From NCBI GenBank assembly GCA_013306675.1, contig JABLUY010000113.1:49907-113906 (forward strand): a DNA stretch of 64,000 bases. The letters run 5' to 3'. Both the position numbers and the translations under genes were made by a program. This document shows positions 8,958-18,741 of the stretch, one piece after another (position 1 is the stretch's first letter; each line of letters starts with the position of its first letter). The notes under the pieces are model-generated. The model was not told the DNA's origin. It did no database searches and saw only the letters and a list, made by a program, of their open reading frames with translations. Source of the stretch: Thraustochytrium sp. TN22 (taxonomy: Eukaryota; Sar; Bigyra; Thraustochytrida; Thraustochytriidae).

Positions 8958-9839
8958 TCAGAACTCAAAGGATAGCACGCGCGCAGGCGGCACGACGACC
9001 TTCTTTGCCTCTGCGGAGTTGTCCAGCTCCACGGGCTTGGCGAGAGGGAGGTCGTGCGCAGTGGCTGAGGAGGCTGGCGATGCGGCTGGTGTGGAGATCG
9101 GCGAGTCCACAGCTTCGCCGTTTTGGTCATCGTCATCGCCGTTGCCGCTCTCTTTGGCGAGGAGCTTGTCGTTGAGGCGACTTGGATCGGCATGGGCGGG
9201 CTTGCCCTTTTCCAGGTTCTCGAGCACGTGATGCAGCGCGATGAGAGCGTCACGCTTTCTGCCGAGAGGCACCTTGACCTGGCCGCCGAAGACGGTGCGC
9301 TGGGACGCTTCCGAGGTCTCGTAGAAACTAATATTCTGCTGCGGGTTGGTTGTGATGATGACGCCCTCGACCGAGAGGCCGAAGAAGACGCCCTTGGACG
9401 TGCCGAAGGCAGCGACGCCCGTGAGCGAGCGCTGGTTGGCGGCGACGCCGGCCTTGACCACAGCGCCAACGTTGAACGTCGTGACACTGAGGTCGCTGCT
9501 GATCTGCAGACTGCCGGCATTCTCGAAGCGGCGAACAGCGGCGCGCGACTTGAGCAGCAGGACGAGCTGCTCCTTGTGAAGGCCGAACTGCAGGCCAGCG
9601 CCGCCCTGCGCGAGAACGATGGCCACCGGGTTGCTCCAGCCGCCTTCGGGCTCGCGCTTCATAAAGAAGCCGCGCCCGAGCGCGCCTGAGAAGAACCACG
9701 CGCCCTTGATGATGCTCAGGAACACGATGCCCTCTGCGCGCTGCAGTTCCCGCTGCGAGCACGCGTCCGCGGTCTGCGCGCGCTGCAGAATCGTCTGCGC
9801 GCTGCGCAAGTTGCTCGCCATGCTCAGCCTGGACGTCAT
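8958..9839 (-). CDS. SYLF-domain (Ysc84/SH3YL1-like) lipid-binding protein
   Basis: Predicted 293 residues. Residues about 8-225 match the SYLF (DUF500) domain: an N-terminal helix with repeated Gln/Ala, the segment AEGIVFLSIIKGAWFFSGALG, then SNPVAIVLAQGGAGLQFG, and a barrel with AFGTSKGVFFGLSVEG followed by NISFYE. SYLF domains bind phosphoinositides and, in yeast Ysc84, actin; they act in endocytosis and membrane remodelling. The usual C-terminal SH3 or FYVE module is absent. Instead there is a disordered acidic and Ser/Ala/Pro tail of about 70 residues. ATG at 9839 is used; an internal Met seven codons in (9821) is equally plausible. Confidence 0.85.
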   Translation of the reverse strand: MTSRLSMASNLRSAQTILQRAQTADACSQRELQRAEGIVFLSIIKGAWFFSGALGRGFFMKREPEGGWSNPVAIVLAQGGAGLQFGLHKEQLVLLLKSRAAVRRFENAGSLQISSDLSVTTFNVGAVVKAGVAANQRSLTGVAAFGTSKGVFFGLSVEGVIITTNPQQNISFYETSEASQRTVFGGQVKVPLGRKRDALIALHHVLENLEKGKPAHADPSRLNDKLLAKESGNGDDDDQNGEAVDSPISTPAASPASSATAHDLPLAKPVELDNSAEAKKVVVPPARVLSFEF

Positions 9840-11075
9840 CCTGTCTTGCTCGGCTTGTTGTCTTGCTTCTCCTGTCCTCTTGCTTGCTTTCTCTTGCTTG
9901 CTTTGCTGGTGCTGGTGCTCCTGCTGCCCGCGACGAAAACAGTTCTGCTTGCCGCTTGGCCGGCCCAGCCTGCTCGCCCGTTCGCTTGCCGCGCTGCAAG
10001 TGCGCTGCAGCCAGTCGCAGCCGACGCGGCGTACGGCGGCGGCGCCTCTATCCGAGTCTATCGCTCAACGCGCCCCGCGTCACCGCTTCCGGGTCTTGCG
10101 CAGCACTCAAGCGGGTCTCGGCCGATGTGGGCTTGGCCGCCGCTGCGCCCGGTGCGCCGTGCGGCGCCCGCTCTCTGCGCAGGCACTCACTCCCACTCGA
10201 AGCCCGGACCGTTCGCCTGGCCTCGCCTGGCCTCGCCTGGCCCACCTCCCGCGTCACGTCGGCCTCGAGCGGGCAGCTAGCTCACAGACAGCAAAGGCGG
10301 TCTGCGTCGGGCCTGCTCGCGCCGCTCGCGGGCTGCCTGGCTGCCATCACCACTGGCAGGCCTGGCGCTGCGGACCGGCGGCGGCTACGCCTCTGGTTCG
10401 ACGGCGGCCCTGGCCGCGATTCTGATTCGGTTGCGAAGTCCAGCGCGCCGGACGGAAGTCGCAGTGACATTTCCACTCGCCCACAGCCTGCACTGGAAGG
10501 CGAGGTCACGGTAGACTACGGTGGCCCTGCGCAGTGGCACCGGCACTGCACCGTCACTGCAGCATGGCATCAATGCCAGGCTCAGCCGACCTGACGATGC
10601 GCCACGGAAGACTCGCAGGGCGCTGCTGCAGTGCGGCCGCCGGTGATAGCTTCTTGCGACCGTCCCCAGCTCTTGTTGCCAAACTTAGGGGTTGGGACCT
10701 AGGCTTCGGTGCGGTTCAGGAGCTCGGGTCCTTGGCAGCGTGGCGCGGCGCGGCGCGAAGTCGGCGCTGCCGAACTTCTCGATGTTGCGTGCTTTGCTGT
10801 GCTTGCTGAAGCGCACGCAGCTGGCGCGTTAACGTCGCGGTCGGATGCGAAAATGGTCACCGTGGCCGCACCGGGACTTTTTTCCCTTCGTGCGGCCCGC
10901 CAGGCAGATGATTGGTACCCTAGGCGCCAGTACCGCGCCGCGTTTACGTGCTCTCTTTAGGCAAGGCGACCGACTTCGGTCCTGAAGCATGACGGCCTGG
11001 ACCGAATCGCACAAAGAAAAATCATTACCGTGGAGTAGGCCTAGGCTAGCCTACTCACAGACATCAACGGCATGA
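9840..11075. other. Intergenic region, 1.2 kb, with short repeats and no credible gene
   Basis: Lies upstream of the SYLF gene and downstream of the AAA gene. Contains a CTCGCCTGGC decamer repeated three times at about 10208-10243 and a CAGTGGCACCGGCACTG-type inverted motif at about 10525-10545 that recurs in other 5' regions of this window. A palindromic stretch of GGCCTAGGCTAGCC type lies near 11037-11054. Open frames here give Ala/Arg/Ser-rich products without recognisable domains. Confidence 0.4.
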
Positions 11076-13289
11076 TCATGGCATGCACTGCAGGCCAGGG
11101 TCGCGACGAAGAGCGGCCAATACTCTGGCGTGGGCCTCGGCGTAAAGGTGAGAAGCCGAGGGGGCATCGCCGTCCACGAGCGAAGCAACGAGCGCCTCCC
11201 GCGCAGCAGGTGAGGCGAAGGGCGTGTCGCGCAGCGCGAGACTTGCTACCGCAGCCCGATCGGCGACCGATGCGGGCGGGCCGACAAAGATGTGCTCGTC
11301 AAGCCTGCCTGGGCGCAGAATGGCCGGGTCGAGCACGTGGCGGCGGTCCGTGGCGGCCAGCACGATGACGGGGCGGTCCGCGGCGCCGCGGCCCTTGGCG
11401 TGAATGCCATCCATCTCGGTGAGCAGCATGCTGAGCATGCGATCCATGGACTGTTCGGACGAGGCGTCCTGGCCGCGCGCCGGCGCGAGCGCGTCAATCT
11501 GGTCTAGAAACAGTATACAGGGCGCGGCGGCGGCCGCGCGGCGAAAGAGTCCGGCAATGGCCGCCTCGGAGGCGCCCACCACCTTGGAGACGACCTCGGG
11601 GCAGGAGACCGCGACGAAGTTGGCGAGGCCCTCCTGGTCGAGCGCCGCCGCCAGGCTGCGCGCCAGCAGCGTCTTGCCGTTGCCGCTGGGGCCGTGCAGC
11701 AGCACACCACGCGGGCCGGTGCGCAAGCCGAGCGCCTGGAGCGCCTCGGGCCGGCGCAGCGGCAGGAGCACGGCCGTCTCAAGGCGGCGCTTGGCCTCGT
11801 CCAGGCCGCCCACGAGCGCATCCCAACGCGTGACGTCGCTCGCCGCACGCACCGTGGCGCCGGTTGTGAGCACGGTGGCATCCTTGAGGCTGGCGGCACC
11901 GACGGTGCGCAGCGCGCGCGCCACGACCACGTCAAGGTCTGCGTCAGGCGAGAGCGGCCGGTCGCGGCCCTGGTCGCGGCCCTGGTCGCGGCCCTGTTGC
12001 GGCTCGCGCGCCTGGTCGAGCGCAAGCTCGCGTGCCGCGGCGGCCATCTCCGCCGGCAGGCGGCCGTTCGCGCGGCGGGCCAGCACGAGCGCGAGTCGGG
12101 CCAGATCGGCCTCCGGCGCGGCCGGGAGCGCCGCGGCAAGCAGGCGGCGGGAGAGCTGCTCGCGCTCCGCCAGACCGACCGGGCCGCGGAGCTCCAACGC
12201 GAGCCCCAGGCGGCGCGCGCTACGCAAGTCGGCGCCGACGCGCGGGAGCGCATCCGTGACGCCAACCGCAAAGACGGGCTCGCGCGCCGTCAGCACCCTG
12301 TCGAGCGCCGCTAGGAGCGCGCGGCCCAGGTCGCTGTCCGGCGCCAGCAGGTCGACCTGCTCCAGCAGGAGCATGCAGGGCCGCGGCGAACGCGCCGGGC
12401 GCGCCGCTAGCACGTCGTGCAGGAGCGCCGCCTCGCCCTCGCCCTTGGCCGCGCGGAAGTAGTCCGTAGGCCGTAGTACGCGCAGGTCGGCACCGCCGGC
12501 TCGCGCCAGCGTCTGCGCGAAGAGGGACTTGCCGACGCCGGAGGGCCCGGCTACGAGGAGGCCGCGCCCATAGCACGGCTCGAAGCGCTCCTCGCGCAAG
12601 CGGCGCGAGGCGCGCGAGAACCGGCGAATGGCGCTGTGCGCGGCGTCGCGCACGTGCGGGCCGAGCGCCTGCACCACGGCCTCCAGCCAGGCGGCATCCT
12701 CCACGAAGGCCGCCTGGGGCGGACCGCCCAGGCCCATGACCTCGCTCTCGTGCGCGACGAGCCTCAAAACGGTACGCGGACCAATCTGCGCAAAGGCTGC
12801 CTCGTCGCTGCGCCCGGTGCTTATGCGCAGAACCTTGCCGGCGCGGCGTCCGAAGGCGTCCAGCCCCAGGAGGCAGCCGGGCACCGCGGGCGCCCCAAAG
12901 CGTACGTCCGGGTCCTCCTCGCTCTCGCACAGGACCACGACCTCGGTCGCCCTTGGCCATTGCGCCGCGGGCTCGTCCGCGACCACCTCGGCCTCCAGCT
13001 CGCCGTCGCCGAGCCACCTGGCGGCCCACTCACTCACCACCAGCCCTCTCTGCCTCTCCCACTCCACCACCATCCTCGCCCCTCCTCGCAGCTCGCGCTC
13101 GCTGCGCACCTTGACCGCGACGCTGGCGCCGCCGCTGTCGCCGGCGCGCAGGGCCACCACCTTGCCGACGAGCCCCGCGTCCCCCTCATCTAGCCCTTCT
13201 CTCGCCCAGGCCAGCGGCGCTGCGCGGCTGGGCCTGGCGACGCCTGCGCGCGGCCTCTTCGCCGCGCGCTCCCGCCTCGCGCGCTCCAT
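11076..13289 (-). CDS. Type II AAA+ ATPase, CDC48/AFG2-like, with Walker B Gln in both domains
   Basis: Predicted 737 residues with an N-domain of about 220 residues and two AAA modules. D1 has Walker A GPSGVGKS (K254) and a Walker B segment reading MLLLEQVD (E310, Q311). D2 has Walker A GPSGNGKT (K539), a Walker B segment CILFLDQID (D596, Q597), and a second region of homology with LDPAILRPGRLDE, containing the arginine-finger signature. The order and spacing match CDC48/NVL/AFG2/PEX1-6 type II unfoldases; the D2 signature is closest to CDC48/AFG2. In the family the residue after the Walker B aspartate is the catalytic glutamate; here it is Gln in both modules, as in engineered hydrolysis-dead mutants. 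D1 also lacks a convincing arginine finger. The family is assigned confidently; the exact orthologue is not. Confidence 0.82.
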   Translation of the reverse strand: MERARRERAAKRPRAGVARPSRAAPLAWAREGLDEGDAGLVGKVVALRAGDSGGASVAVKVRSERELRGGARMVVEWERQRGLVVSEWAARWLGDGELEAEVVADEPAAQWPRATEVVVLCESEEDPDVRFGAPAVPGCLLGLDAFGRRAGKVLRISTGRSDEAAFAQIGPRTVLRLVAHESEVMGLGGPPQAAFVEDAAWLEAVVQALGPHVRDAAHSAIRRFSRASRRLREERFEPCYGRGLLVAGPSGVGKSLFAQTLARAGGADLRVLRPTDYFRAAKGEGEAALLHDVLAARPARSPRPCMLLLEQVDLLAPDSDLGRALLAALDRVLTAREPVFAVGVTDALPRVGADLRSARRLGLALELRGPVGLAEREQLSRRLLAAALPAAPEADLARLALVLARRANGRLPAEMAAAARELALDQAREPQQGRDQGRDQGRDRPLSPDADLDVVVARALRTVGAASLKDATVLTTGATVRAASDVTRWDALVGGLDEAKRRLETAVLLPLRRPEALQALGLRTGPRGVLLHGPSGNGKTLLARSLAAALDQEGLANFVAVSCPEVVSKVVGASEAAIAGLFRRAAAAAPCILFLDQIDALAPARGQDASSEQSMDRMLSMLLTEMDGIHAKGRGAADRPVIVLAATDRRHVLDPAILRPGRLDEHIFVGPPASVADRAAVASLALRDTPFASPAAREALVASLVDGDAPSASHLYAEAHARVLAALRRDPGLQCMP

Positions 13290-13941
13290 GCCCGCCTCGC
13301 GCGCGGCCCCGCCCCGCGCGCGGCAGCGATTGACGCAGCCCCGCTCTGGCGCCTCGAGGTCGACCTCGCCGCGGCGAACCGGCCCAACGCGCCGTTGGGC
13401 CGCCGGCCCGCGCGCCGTTGCGCCAACCGCGCCGGCGGCTCGTCATCCGTCGTTCTTCAAGGAGGAGTTCGGGTCGTCCGTCATCGCCGCGGCGCAGGCG
13501 CTCGCCGCGTACGAGCCGCCGCGCAGGGCCGCCGCCGCTGCTCGCGCGCGCGGGCCCGGCGAGAGCGCGGCGCGGCGGGAAGGCGCAAATTCCAGGCCCT
13601 GCCAGTGTCGATGTCAGTGCTCGCCTCGCGCGGTGCAGCGCGGGCGGCGGGGCGGAGGTAACGAGGTCGGCAAGGCGCTGCGCAGGATTTCAACGCCAAG
13701 GTTCGCAATGGCAAGCGCGAGCTTGATCGGCCAGGCTGGGATCGTCGATCGGCGCGCCAATTCCGTTTCCTTCCCTCGCGGCGGCGGGCGGGCGGGCGGG
13801 CGGGCGGGCGGGCGAGCGAGCGAGCGAGCGAGCGCTGCGGCTGCGGCGGCCTCCGGCTGTGCGGCGGCACTGCACGGCGCGGTCTCTGTCTGTCTGGGAA
13901 GCTCGCGCGTCGCGGGTTCTTGAGGAGGCAGGCTTGCAAGA
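13290..13941. promoter_or_regulatory. Divergent promoter region between AAA ATPase and CPT2
   Basis: 5' region for both flanking genes. A GGGC/GAGC tandem tract lies at about 13788-13836, shortly upstream of the CPT2 start. The remaining open frames are repeat-biased and not convincing. Confidence 0.4.
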
Positions 13942-15936
13942 ATGATGCTGGTGTGGAGCGCGGGCGGGCGCGGCGCGGCGCGGCGGCACGGCGTGCGGGC
14001 CATGTCGACGCTGCCGCCGTACCTGCACGAGACGCGCATCCCGACATACCACTTCCAGGACTCGCTCCCCAAGCTGGCGGTGCCCAAGCTGGAGGACACG
14101 CTGGACAAGTACGCGTACTTTAGCAAGCCGATGGTGAGCGAGAGCGAGTACGCGCAGACGCTCAAGGCGGTGGAGGACTTCAAGAGCGGCGCCGGCCCGT
14201 CGCTGCAGGAGGAGCTGATCGCGCTGGACAAGAAGAAGTACTCGAGCTTCTACAACGATATGTGGTTCGACATGTACCTCAAGTCGCGCGACCCGCTGCC
14301 GCTCAACTACAACCCGCAGCTGACGTTCTCGGACGAGAAGGACGCGAGCAAGATGGACCAGGCCACGCGCACGGCGAACCTGCTGGCGAGCTCGCTGCGC
14401 TTCTACCGCACGCTGCTGGACGAGAAGCTGGAGCCGGACGTCTTCCACCTGGACCCGAAGAAGAGCCAGACGCCGCTCTACGAGACGGTGTGCAGCTGGC
14501 TGCCTCGCCAGGTGTCCTTTTACGGCTCGTACATGTTCAACGCGTATCCGCTCGACATGAGCCAGTACAAGGGTCTGTTCTCGTCGACGCGCATCCCGCA
14601 CGAGGGCCGCGACGAGCTGCGCAAGTTCACGCCGCAGCAGTCCAAGCACATTGTGGTGCAGCGCGGGTCTGCCTTTTACACGGTGCAGGTGCTGGAGGAC
14701 GACCTGTCGGTGGTGGACCACGTGACGCTGGAGCGCAGCATCCGCGCGATCCTGGCGGACGGCGCCAGCAAGGACGCGCAGCCGCCGGTGGGCGCGCTGA
14801 CGACGGCGGACCGCGACACGTGGGCCAAGACGCGCCTGCAGCTGGAGCGCAGCCCGACCAACAAGGCGGCGATAGAGGCCATCGACTCTGCGCTCTTTGC
14901 GGTCTGCCTGGACGACGCCTCGCCGACCACGTACCAGGAGGTCTCTGGCGTGATGCTGCACGGCGATGGCCGCAACCGCTGGTTCGACAAGAGCTTTCAG
15001 CTCATCGTTGCGGCCAACGGCAAGGCGTGCGTGAACTTTGAGCATGCCTGGGGCGACGGCGTGGCGGTGCTGCGGTACTTCAACGAGGTCTTCGCGGACT
15101 CGACGGCGGTGGCGCCGCGCGAGCCGTCCACCAGCAACCTGCCGGAGGTGGCGGGCGCCAGCGCGGACGCCGGCGCCGGGCCCTCTGCCGGCGCCGCGGG
15201 CGTCGGCGTGCCGCGCCGCCTCAACTTCGATCTGGACGGCGACATGACCGCCAAGGTCAAGAGCGCCGGCGACGCCTTTGACGCCGTCGTGGCGCGCCTC
15301 GAGGTGGGCACCTTTGAGACGGAAGAGTTCAGCAAGAAGTCGCTCAAGGACGTCAACATTGGCGGCGACGGCTTCATGCAGATGGGTTTCCAGCTCGCGC
15401 ACGAGCGCGCGCGTGGCTACACGCCGGCCACCTATGAGTCGGCCAGCACGGCCGCCTTCAAGCACGGGCGCACCGAGACCATCCGGTCCGCCACGCCCGA
15501 GGCCGCGGCCTTCGCCAAGGCTTTTTGCGATAGCTCCGTCTCGGACGAGAAGCGCGCCGAGCTTCTGCGCAAGGCCGTCTCGCGCCACGGCGCCATTACC
15601 AAGGACGCGCTCATGGGCAAGGGCATGGACCGCCACCTCTTTGCGCTGCGCGTGCTGGCCGAGCAGCGCGACGCTGGCAAGATGCCGGCCATCTACACGG
15701 ACAAGGCCTACCAGGTGCTCAACAAGATCATCCTGTCCACCAGCACGCTCGCCAGCCCGGCGCTCTTCGCCGGCGGCTTTGGCCCCGTCAACCAGGACTG
15801 CTACGCGCTCGCCTACGGTATCTCCAGCGAGGGTGCGCGCATCGCCGTGGCCACGTACGGCCTTGACTCCCAGGGTTTTGCGGATCACCTCGGTCAGGCC
15901 TACGCTGACATGCTCGCTGTCCTCAAGAAGGCCTGA
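13942..15936 (+). CDS. CPT2: Carnitine O-palmitoyltransferase 2-like acyltransferase
   Basis: Predicted 664 residues, close to animal CPT2 (about 660). Transfers long-chain acyl groups from acylcarnitine to CoA, feeding beta-oxidation in the mitochondrial matrix. Residues 1-20 are Arg-rich, lack acidic residues and look like a transit peptide; a second Met (14002) could start a form without it. The acyltransferase domain fills the rest. Key signatures are VMLHGDGRNRWFDKSF before the active site, the catalytic histidine H368 in FEHAWGDGVAVLR, the YESASTAAFKHGRTETIRS motif that forms the carnitine/CoA site, and GGFGPVNQDCYALAY near the C-terminus. The HAWGDG context is typical of CPT2 as opposed to CPT1 or CrAT, and CPT1-type N-terminal membrane helices are absent. 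A 40-residue Ala/Gly/Pro insertion near 390-425 is unusual. Confidence 0.92.
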   Translation: MMLVWSAGGRGAARRHGVRAMSTLPPYLHETRIPTYHFQDSLPKLAVPKLEDTLDKYAYFSKPMVSESEYAQTLKAVEDFKSGAGPSLQEELIALDKKKYSSFYNDMWFDMYLKSRDPLPLNYNPQLTFSDEKDASKMDQATRTANLLASSLRFYRTLLDEKLEPDVFHLDPKKSQTPLYETVCSWLPRQVSFYGSYMFNAYPLDMSQYKGLFSSTRIPHEGRDELRKFTPQQSKHIVVQRGSAFYTVQVLEDDLSVVDHVTLERSIRAILADGASKDAQPPVGALTTADRDTWAKTRLQLERSPTNKAAIEAIDSALFAVCLDDASPTTYQEVSGVMLHGDGRNRWFDKSFQLIVAANGKACVNFEHAWGDGVAVLRYFNEVFADSTAVAPREPSTSNLPEVAGASADAGAGPSAGAAGVGVPRRLNFDLDGDMTAKVKSAGDAFDAVVARLEVGTFETEEFSKKSLKDVNIGGDGFMQMGFQLAHERARGYTPATYESASTAAFKHGRTETIRSATPEAAAFAKAFCDSSVSDEKRAELLRKAVSRHGAITKDALMGKGMDRHLFALRVLAEQRDAGKMPAIYTDKAYQVLNKIILSTSTLASPALFAGGFGPVNQDCYALAYGISSEGARIAVATYGLDSQGFADHLGQAYADMLAVLKKA

Positions 15937-15996
15937 ACGCCTTGTGTATGACCGCGTGACTGTGATTTCGCTTTTTTTTTGTTGTTGTTGTTTTTG

Positions 15997-16338
15997 TGGT
16001 AAAACGAAGAGAGAGAGGGAGGAAAGAAAGAGAAGAAGAAGGAGAAGGAGACCAGAGAGCGTGCTCTTACTTGAAGACCAAGCGAAGCAAGGCCAAACGA
16101 CGATGCTCCAATGACTCGAAGAGACGCGGGAAAATAGGAAGAAGAATTTCAGCGTGCCGTACTTGTGGTAAAATGAGGAGAGAGAGAGAGAGAGAGAGAA
16201 GAGGAAGGAGGAGGAGAAGGAGACCAGAGAGCGCTTACTTGAAGACCAAGCAAAACAAGGCCAAAGGACGATGCTCCAATGACTCGAAGAGACGCGGGAA
16301 ATTAAGGAAGAAGAAATTATTTTCAGGTGCCGTACAGG
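15997..16338. repeat. Tandem duplication, two diverged copies of about 169 bp
   Basis: Copy A (15997-16165) and copy B (16166-about 16338) both start with TGGTAAAA, continue with a GA-rich tract, then share GGAGACCAGAGAGCG, CTTACTTGAAGACCAAGC and the core GATGCTCCAATGACTCGAAG, followed by AGACGCGGGAAA and GTGCCGTAC. Differences are mainly in the length of the GA tract and a few substitutions. It lies between two converging stop codons, so it belongs to 3' regions and does not encode a recognisable product. Confidence 0.85.
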
Positions 16339-16454
16339 CAGAATCAATGTCAGCGCGTAAGATGCATCGTTTGCGGCGATGACGTGCGTGCGTGCGCGTT
16401 TCCGCGAGTAGGGTGGATTTGAAATAGTCGTGCGGCGAGTCAGATCGCAGCAAT

Positions 16455-16515
16455 CATCATCATCATCATCGTCGTCATCACCACCACCACCATCACCACC
16501 ATCACCGTCACCACT
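16455..16515. repeat. CAT/CAC trinucleotide microsatellite
   Basis: Interrupted run of CAT, CGT and CAC triplets in the non-coding space downstream of the kinase gene. Confidence 0.8.
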
Positions 16516-16623
16516 CTCGTCATGATGACCCACACTTCATCGTGATCATTCGAACATTTCATCGTCTCGGGATGCAGTCACGAAATGAAGGTTGTTGGGA
16601 GTCATGGCGATGCATGACTCACG

Positions 16624-18741
16624 TCAAATGCTCCCGGTTGGCGTCCCGAGAGCCGGGTGCGAAAGGGCCTGCGCGGCGCTAAGGCGGCGTGCAGGGTCAA
16701 AGACCAGCATGCGCGCGAGCAAATCGACGCACGGGTCAGATTGGGCAATCTCGGAGCCGTGGAGCCGCAGCAGGTTACGGATCTCGGCCCGGATGCGGGA
16801 GAGCTCGAGCGGCTCGACGGCGCAGACGTGGGCGTCGACCATATCGTCGTCGCCGTCGTCGTCGTCATGGCCATTGTCGTCACCGCCGGGGCGCTGACGG
16901 CCGGCCGCTGCGGGTGGCAGGTAGAAGCGGGCGGGCGAGGAGCCCATGCCGTTGCCGGAAGCCGGCTGCGACCGTGGCGAGTCGGGCGGCAGCTGGTGCA
17001 GCGCCTGCGGTGCGAGCCCAGGGCCGCCGGACTCGGTGACGGGCAGGTGCGCGGAGTGTGACTCGGCGCGCAGTCGGAAGTTGCTCACGTCGGGGCCGAG
17101 GAGCGGCGAGGAATCCGACTTGCGAGCGAGCTTCTTCTGCTTTCCGCCGCCGGCCGTGGCGAGCTGCGCGACGCGGGCGAGGTCCCAGATTTGCACGCCA
17201 GCGCTGCGCTTGGCGTCGCGCACCGGGCCGCCGCTGTGGTGCCGACCACCTAGCGTGCGTGGCACGATGGCTGGCCCGTCCGCCTCGTCGTCCTGGGCCG
17301 CCGCGTGTTGGTGACGGTTCCCGGTCTCGTTTTGGTTTTCGTGATCATGCTCGCCCACCTCGAGCTGGTGATCATCGCGATCATCGTCAACGTCAGCGTC
17401 GTCCTCATCCTGGTACTCGTCAACGTCAGTGTCGTCGGCATGGCTGACCTCGGCGCCGCCCGAAGACCGAGTCATGTAGCTGCTGGCGCTGACGCTGCCG
17501 ATGCTGGACCGGTGCGCACGGTCCGCCTCGTCACCGGTGATGGTGGCGCGGCGTCCGTACTGGCCCGAGGCCGCAGCCGCACGCTCGCGTGCCCCGGCGT
17601 GGCCACTGCGAAACTCCGCGCTCTCGTGCTGGCGCAGGCGCGAGTTGGGCGTAGAGGAGGAGGAGGAGGCGGCGGAGGAGGAAGCGTTCCCGCCGGCGCC
17701 GGCAGCTGCCCTCGCGGCTGAAATCAGGGCCGCGGGCGCCGTCGCGAACGAGGTGGCAGATCCAATGGCGGCCGTAAGCGGGCGCGGGCGCGAGGTGGCC
17801 GAGGAGGCCACGGTGCTGGCGGCGGCGGCGGCCGCCGCATTGGATGTTGGCGGCGTCCGCTTGCGGTGATAAAATTTGCCGGAGACAAAGGGGGCCGGGT
17901 CGACGCGGCCGAAGAAGCCGCGCCACTCGGCGACGAGCTCCCGGTTGCGCGAGGCCATGAAGACGGGCTTGCCGAGCGCAAGCTCCAGCAGCGTGACGGC
18001 CGTGGACCAAATGTCGATCTTGGTCCCGAAGGGCACGCCGAAGACGCACTCGGGCGCGCGATAGCGCGTGGTCTGCACCTGAAAATGATCGTAGTAGCGC
18101 GAGGCGTCCGCGACGGACATGGCGTTGCCGAAGTCGAGCAGTTTGAGGCGGCCGGGCGCGTCCGGCACAAAGGCGAAGTTGCCCGGCTTGACGTCGGCGT
18201 GGATGACGCCCTGGGCATGCACGAGGTCGAGCGCGCTGAGTATCTCGCGCGCCACCTGCACAAAGACGTGCAGGTCGACGCGCGCGGCCTGGCGCGCGCG
18301 GTCATGCAGCGAGTCGCCGAGCAGCTCCATCACAATGCATGCGCGGCCATTTTCCATAAAGAGCCCGCGCGTCTGCACGATGCGGTCCTGCGCCTGCGCG
18401 CCGTGCTGCATGCGCATGAGCATGGCGTGCTCCTGCACCGCGAGCTTGCTCAGCTCCGGCCGCAGGATCTTGATCGCCACCCGGTCGCCCTCCAGCGCCA
18501 GGTCCCGGCACGCCAGCACCTGCGCGCTCGATGTCTCTCGCACCGTCCGCTCCACGGCGAACCTGCCGCCCAGCATCTCCATGGCGCCGGCGCCGCCCAG
18601 CCCGCACCCCAGGCCGCCGCGCCCGCCGCTCGCCGTGCCGGTCTGCCGCCCCGCCTGCACGCGCTGCACGCGCTGCACAGCGCCGGCGCCGCCCTCGTGC
18701 ACCCGGCCACCCTCCGTGTGTATGCTCTGACTCCTGCTCAT
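16624..18741 (-). CDS. CMGC/DYRK-like protein kinase with degenerate glycine loop
   Basis: Predicted 705 residues. The kinase fold starts near residue 55: VAIKIL with the conserved lysine K91, catalytic loop HADVKPGN (D183), DFGNA (D203), TTRYRAPECVFG and DIWSTAVTLLEL. The TRYRAPE segment and the catalytic-loop context are CMGC-like, nearest DYRK/HIPK/SRPK. The region that should hold the glycine-rich loop reads VRETSSAQVLA and has no glycine. After FYHRKRT the C-lobe is interrupted by about 330 residues of low complexity (Ala/Ser-rich, then DDHQLEVGEHDHENQN-like acidic and His-rich). The fold resumes with DLLARMLVFDPARRLSAAQALSHP. The start at 18741 is the first Met upstream of the domain without repeat-derived sequence; the frame stays open much further upstream. 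Likely an active but atypical kinase; substrate unknown. Confidence 0.8.
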   Translation of the reverse strand: MSRSQSIHTEGGRVHEGGAGAVQRVQRVQAGRQTGTASGGRGGLGCGLGGAGAMEMLGGRFAVERTVRETSSAQVLACRDLALEGDRVAIKILRPELSKLAVQEHAMLMRMQHGAQAQDRIVQTRGLFMENGRACIVMELLGDSLHDRARQAARVDLHVFVQVAREILSALDLVHAQGVIHADVKPGNFAFVPDAPGRLKLLDFGNAMSVADASRYYDHFQVQTTRYRAPECVFGVPFGTKIDIWSTAVTLLELALGKPVFMASRNRELVAEWRGFFGRVDPAPFVSGKFYHRKRTPPTSNAAAAAAASTVASSATSRPRPLTAAIGSATSFATAPAALISAARAAAGAGGNASSSAASSSSSTPNSRLRQHESAEFRSGHAGARERAAAASGQYGRRATITGDEADRAHRSSIGSVSASSYMTRSSGGAEVSHADDTDVDEYQDEDDADVDDDRDDHQLEVGEHDHENQNETGNRHQHAAAQDDEADGPAIVPRTLGGRHHSGGPVRDAKRSAGVQIWDLARVAQLATAGGGKQKKLARKSDSSPLLGPDVSNFRLRAESHSAHLPVTESGGPGLAPQALHQLPPDSPRSQPASGNGMGSSPARFYLPPAAAGRQRPGGDDNGHDDDDGDDDMVDAHVCAVEPLELSRIRAEIRNLLRLHGSEIAQSDPCVDLLARMLVFDPARRLSAAQALSHPALGTPTGSI

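Larger units (their letters stand above)
15937..16623. other. Convergent intergenic region between CPT2 and kinase
   Basis: No gene seen. It starts with a T-rich tract (about 15970-15995) and holds the 169-bp tandem duplication and the CAT/CAC microsatellite listed separately. Confidence 0.5.
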
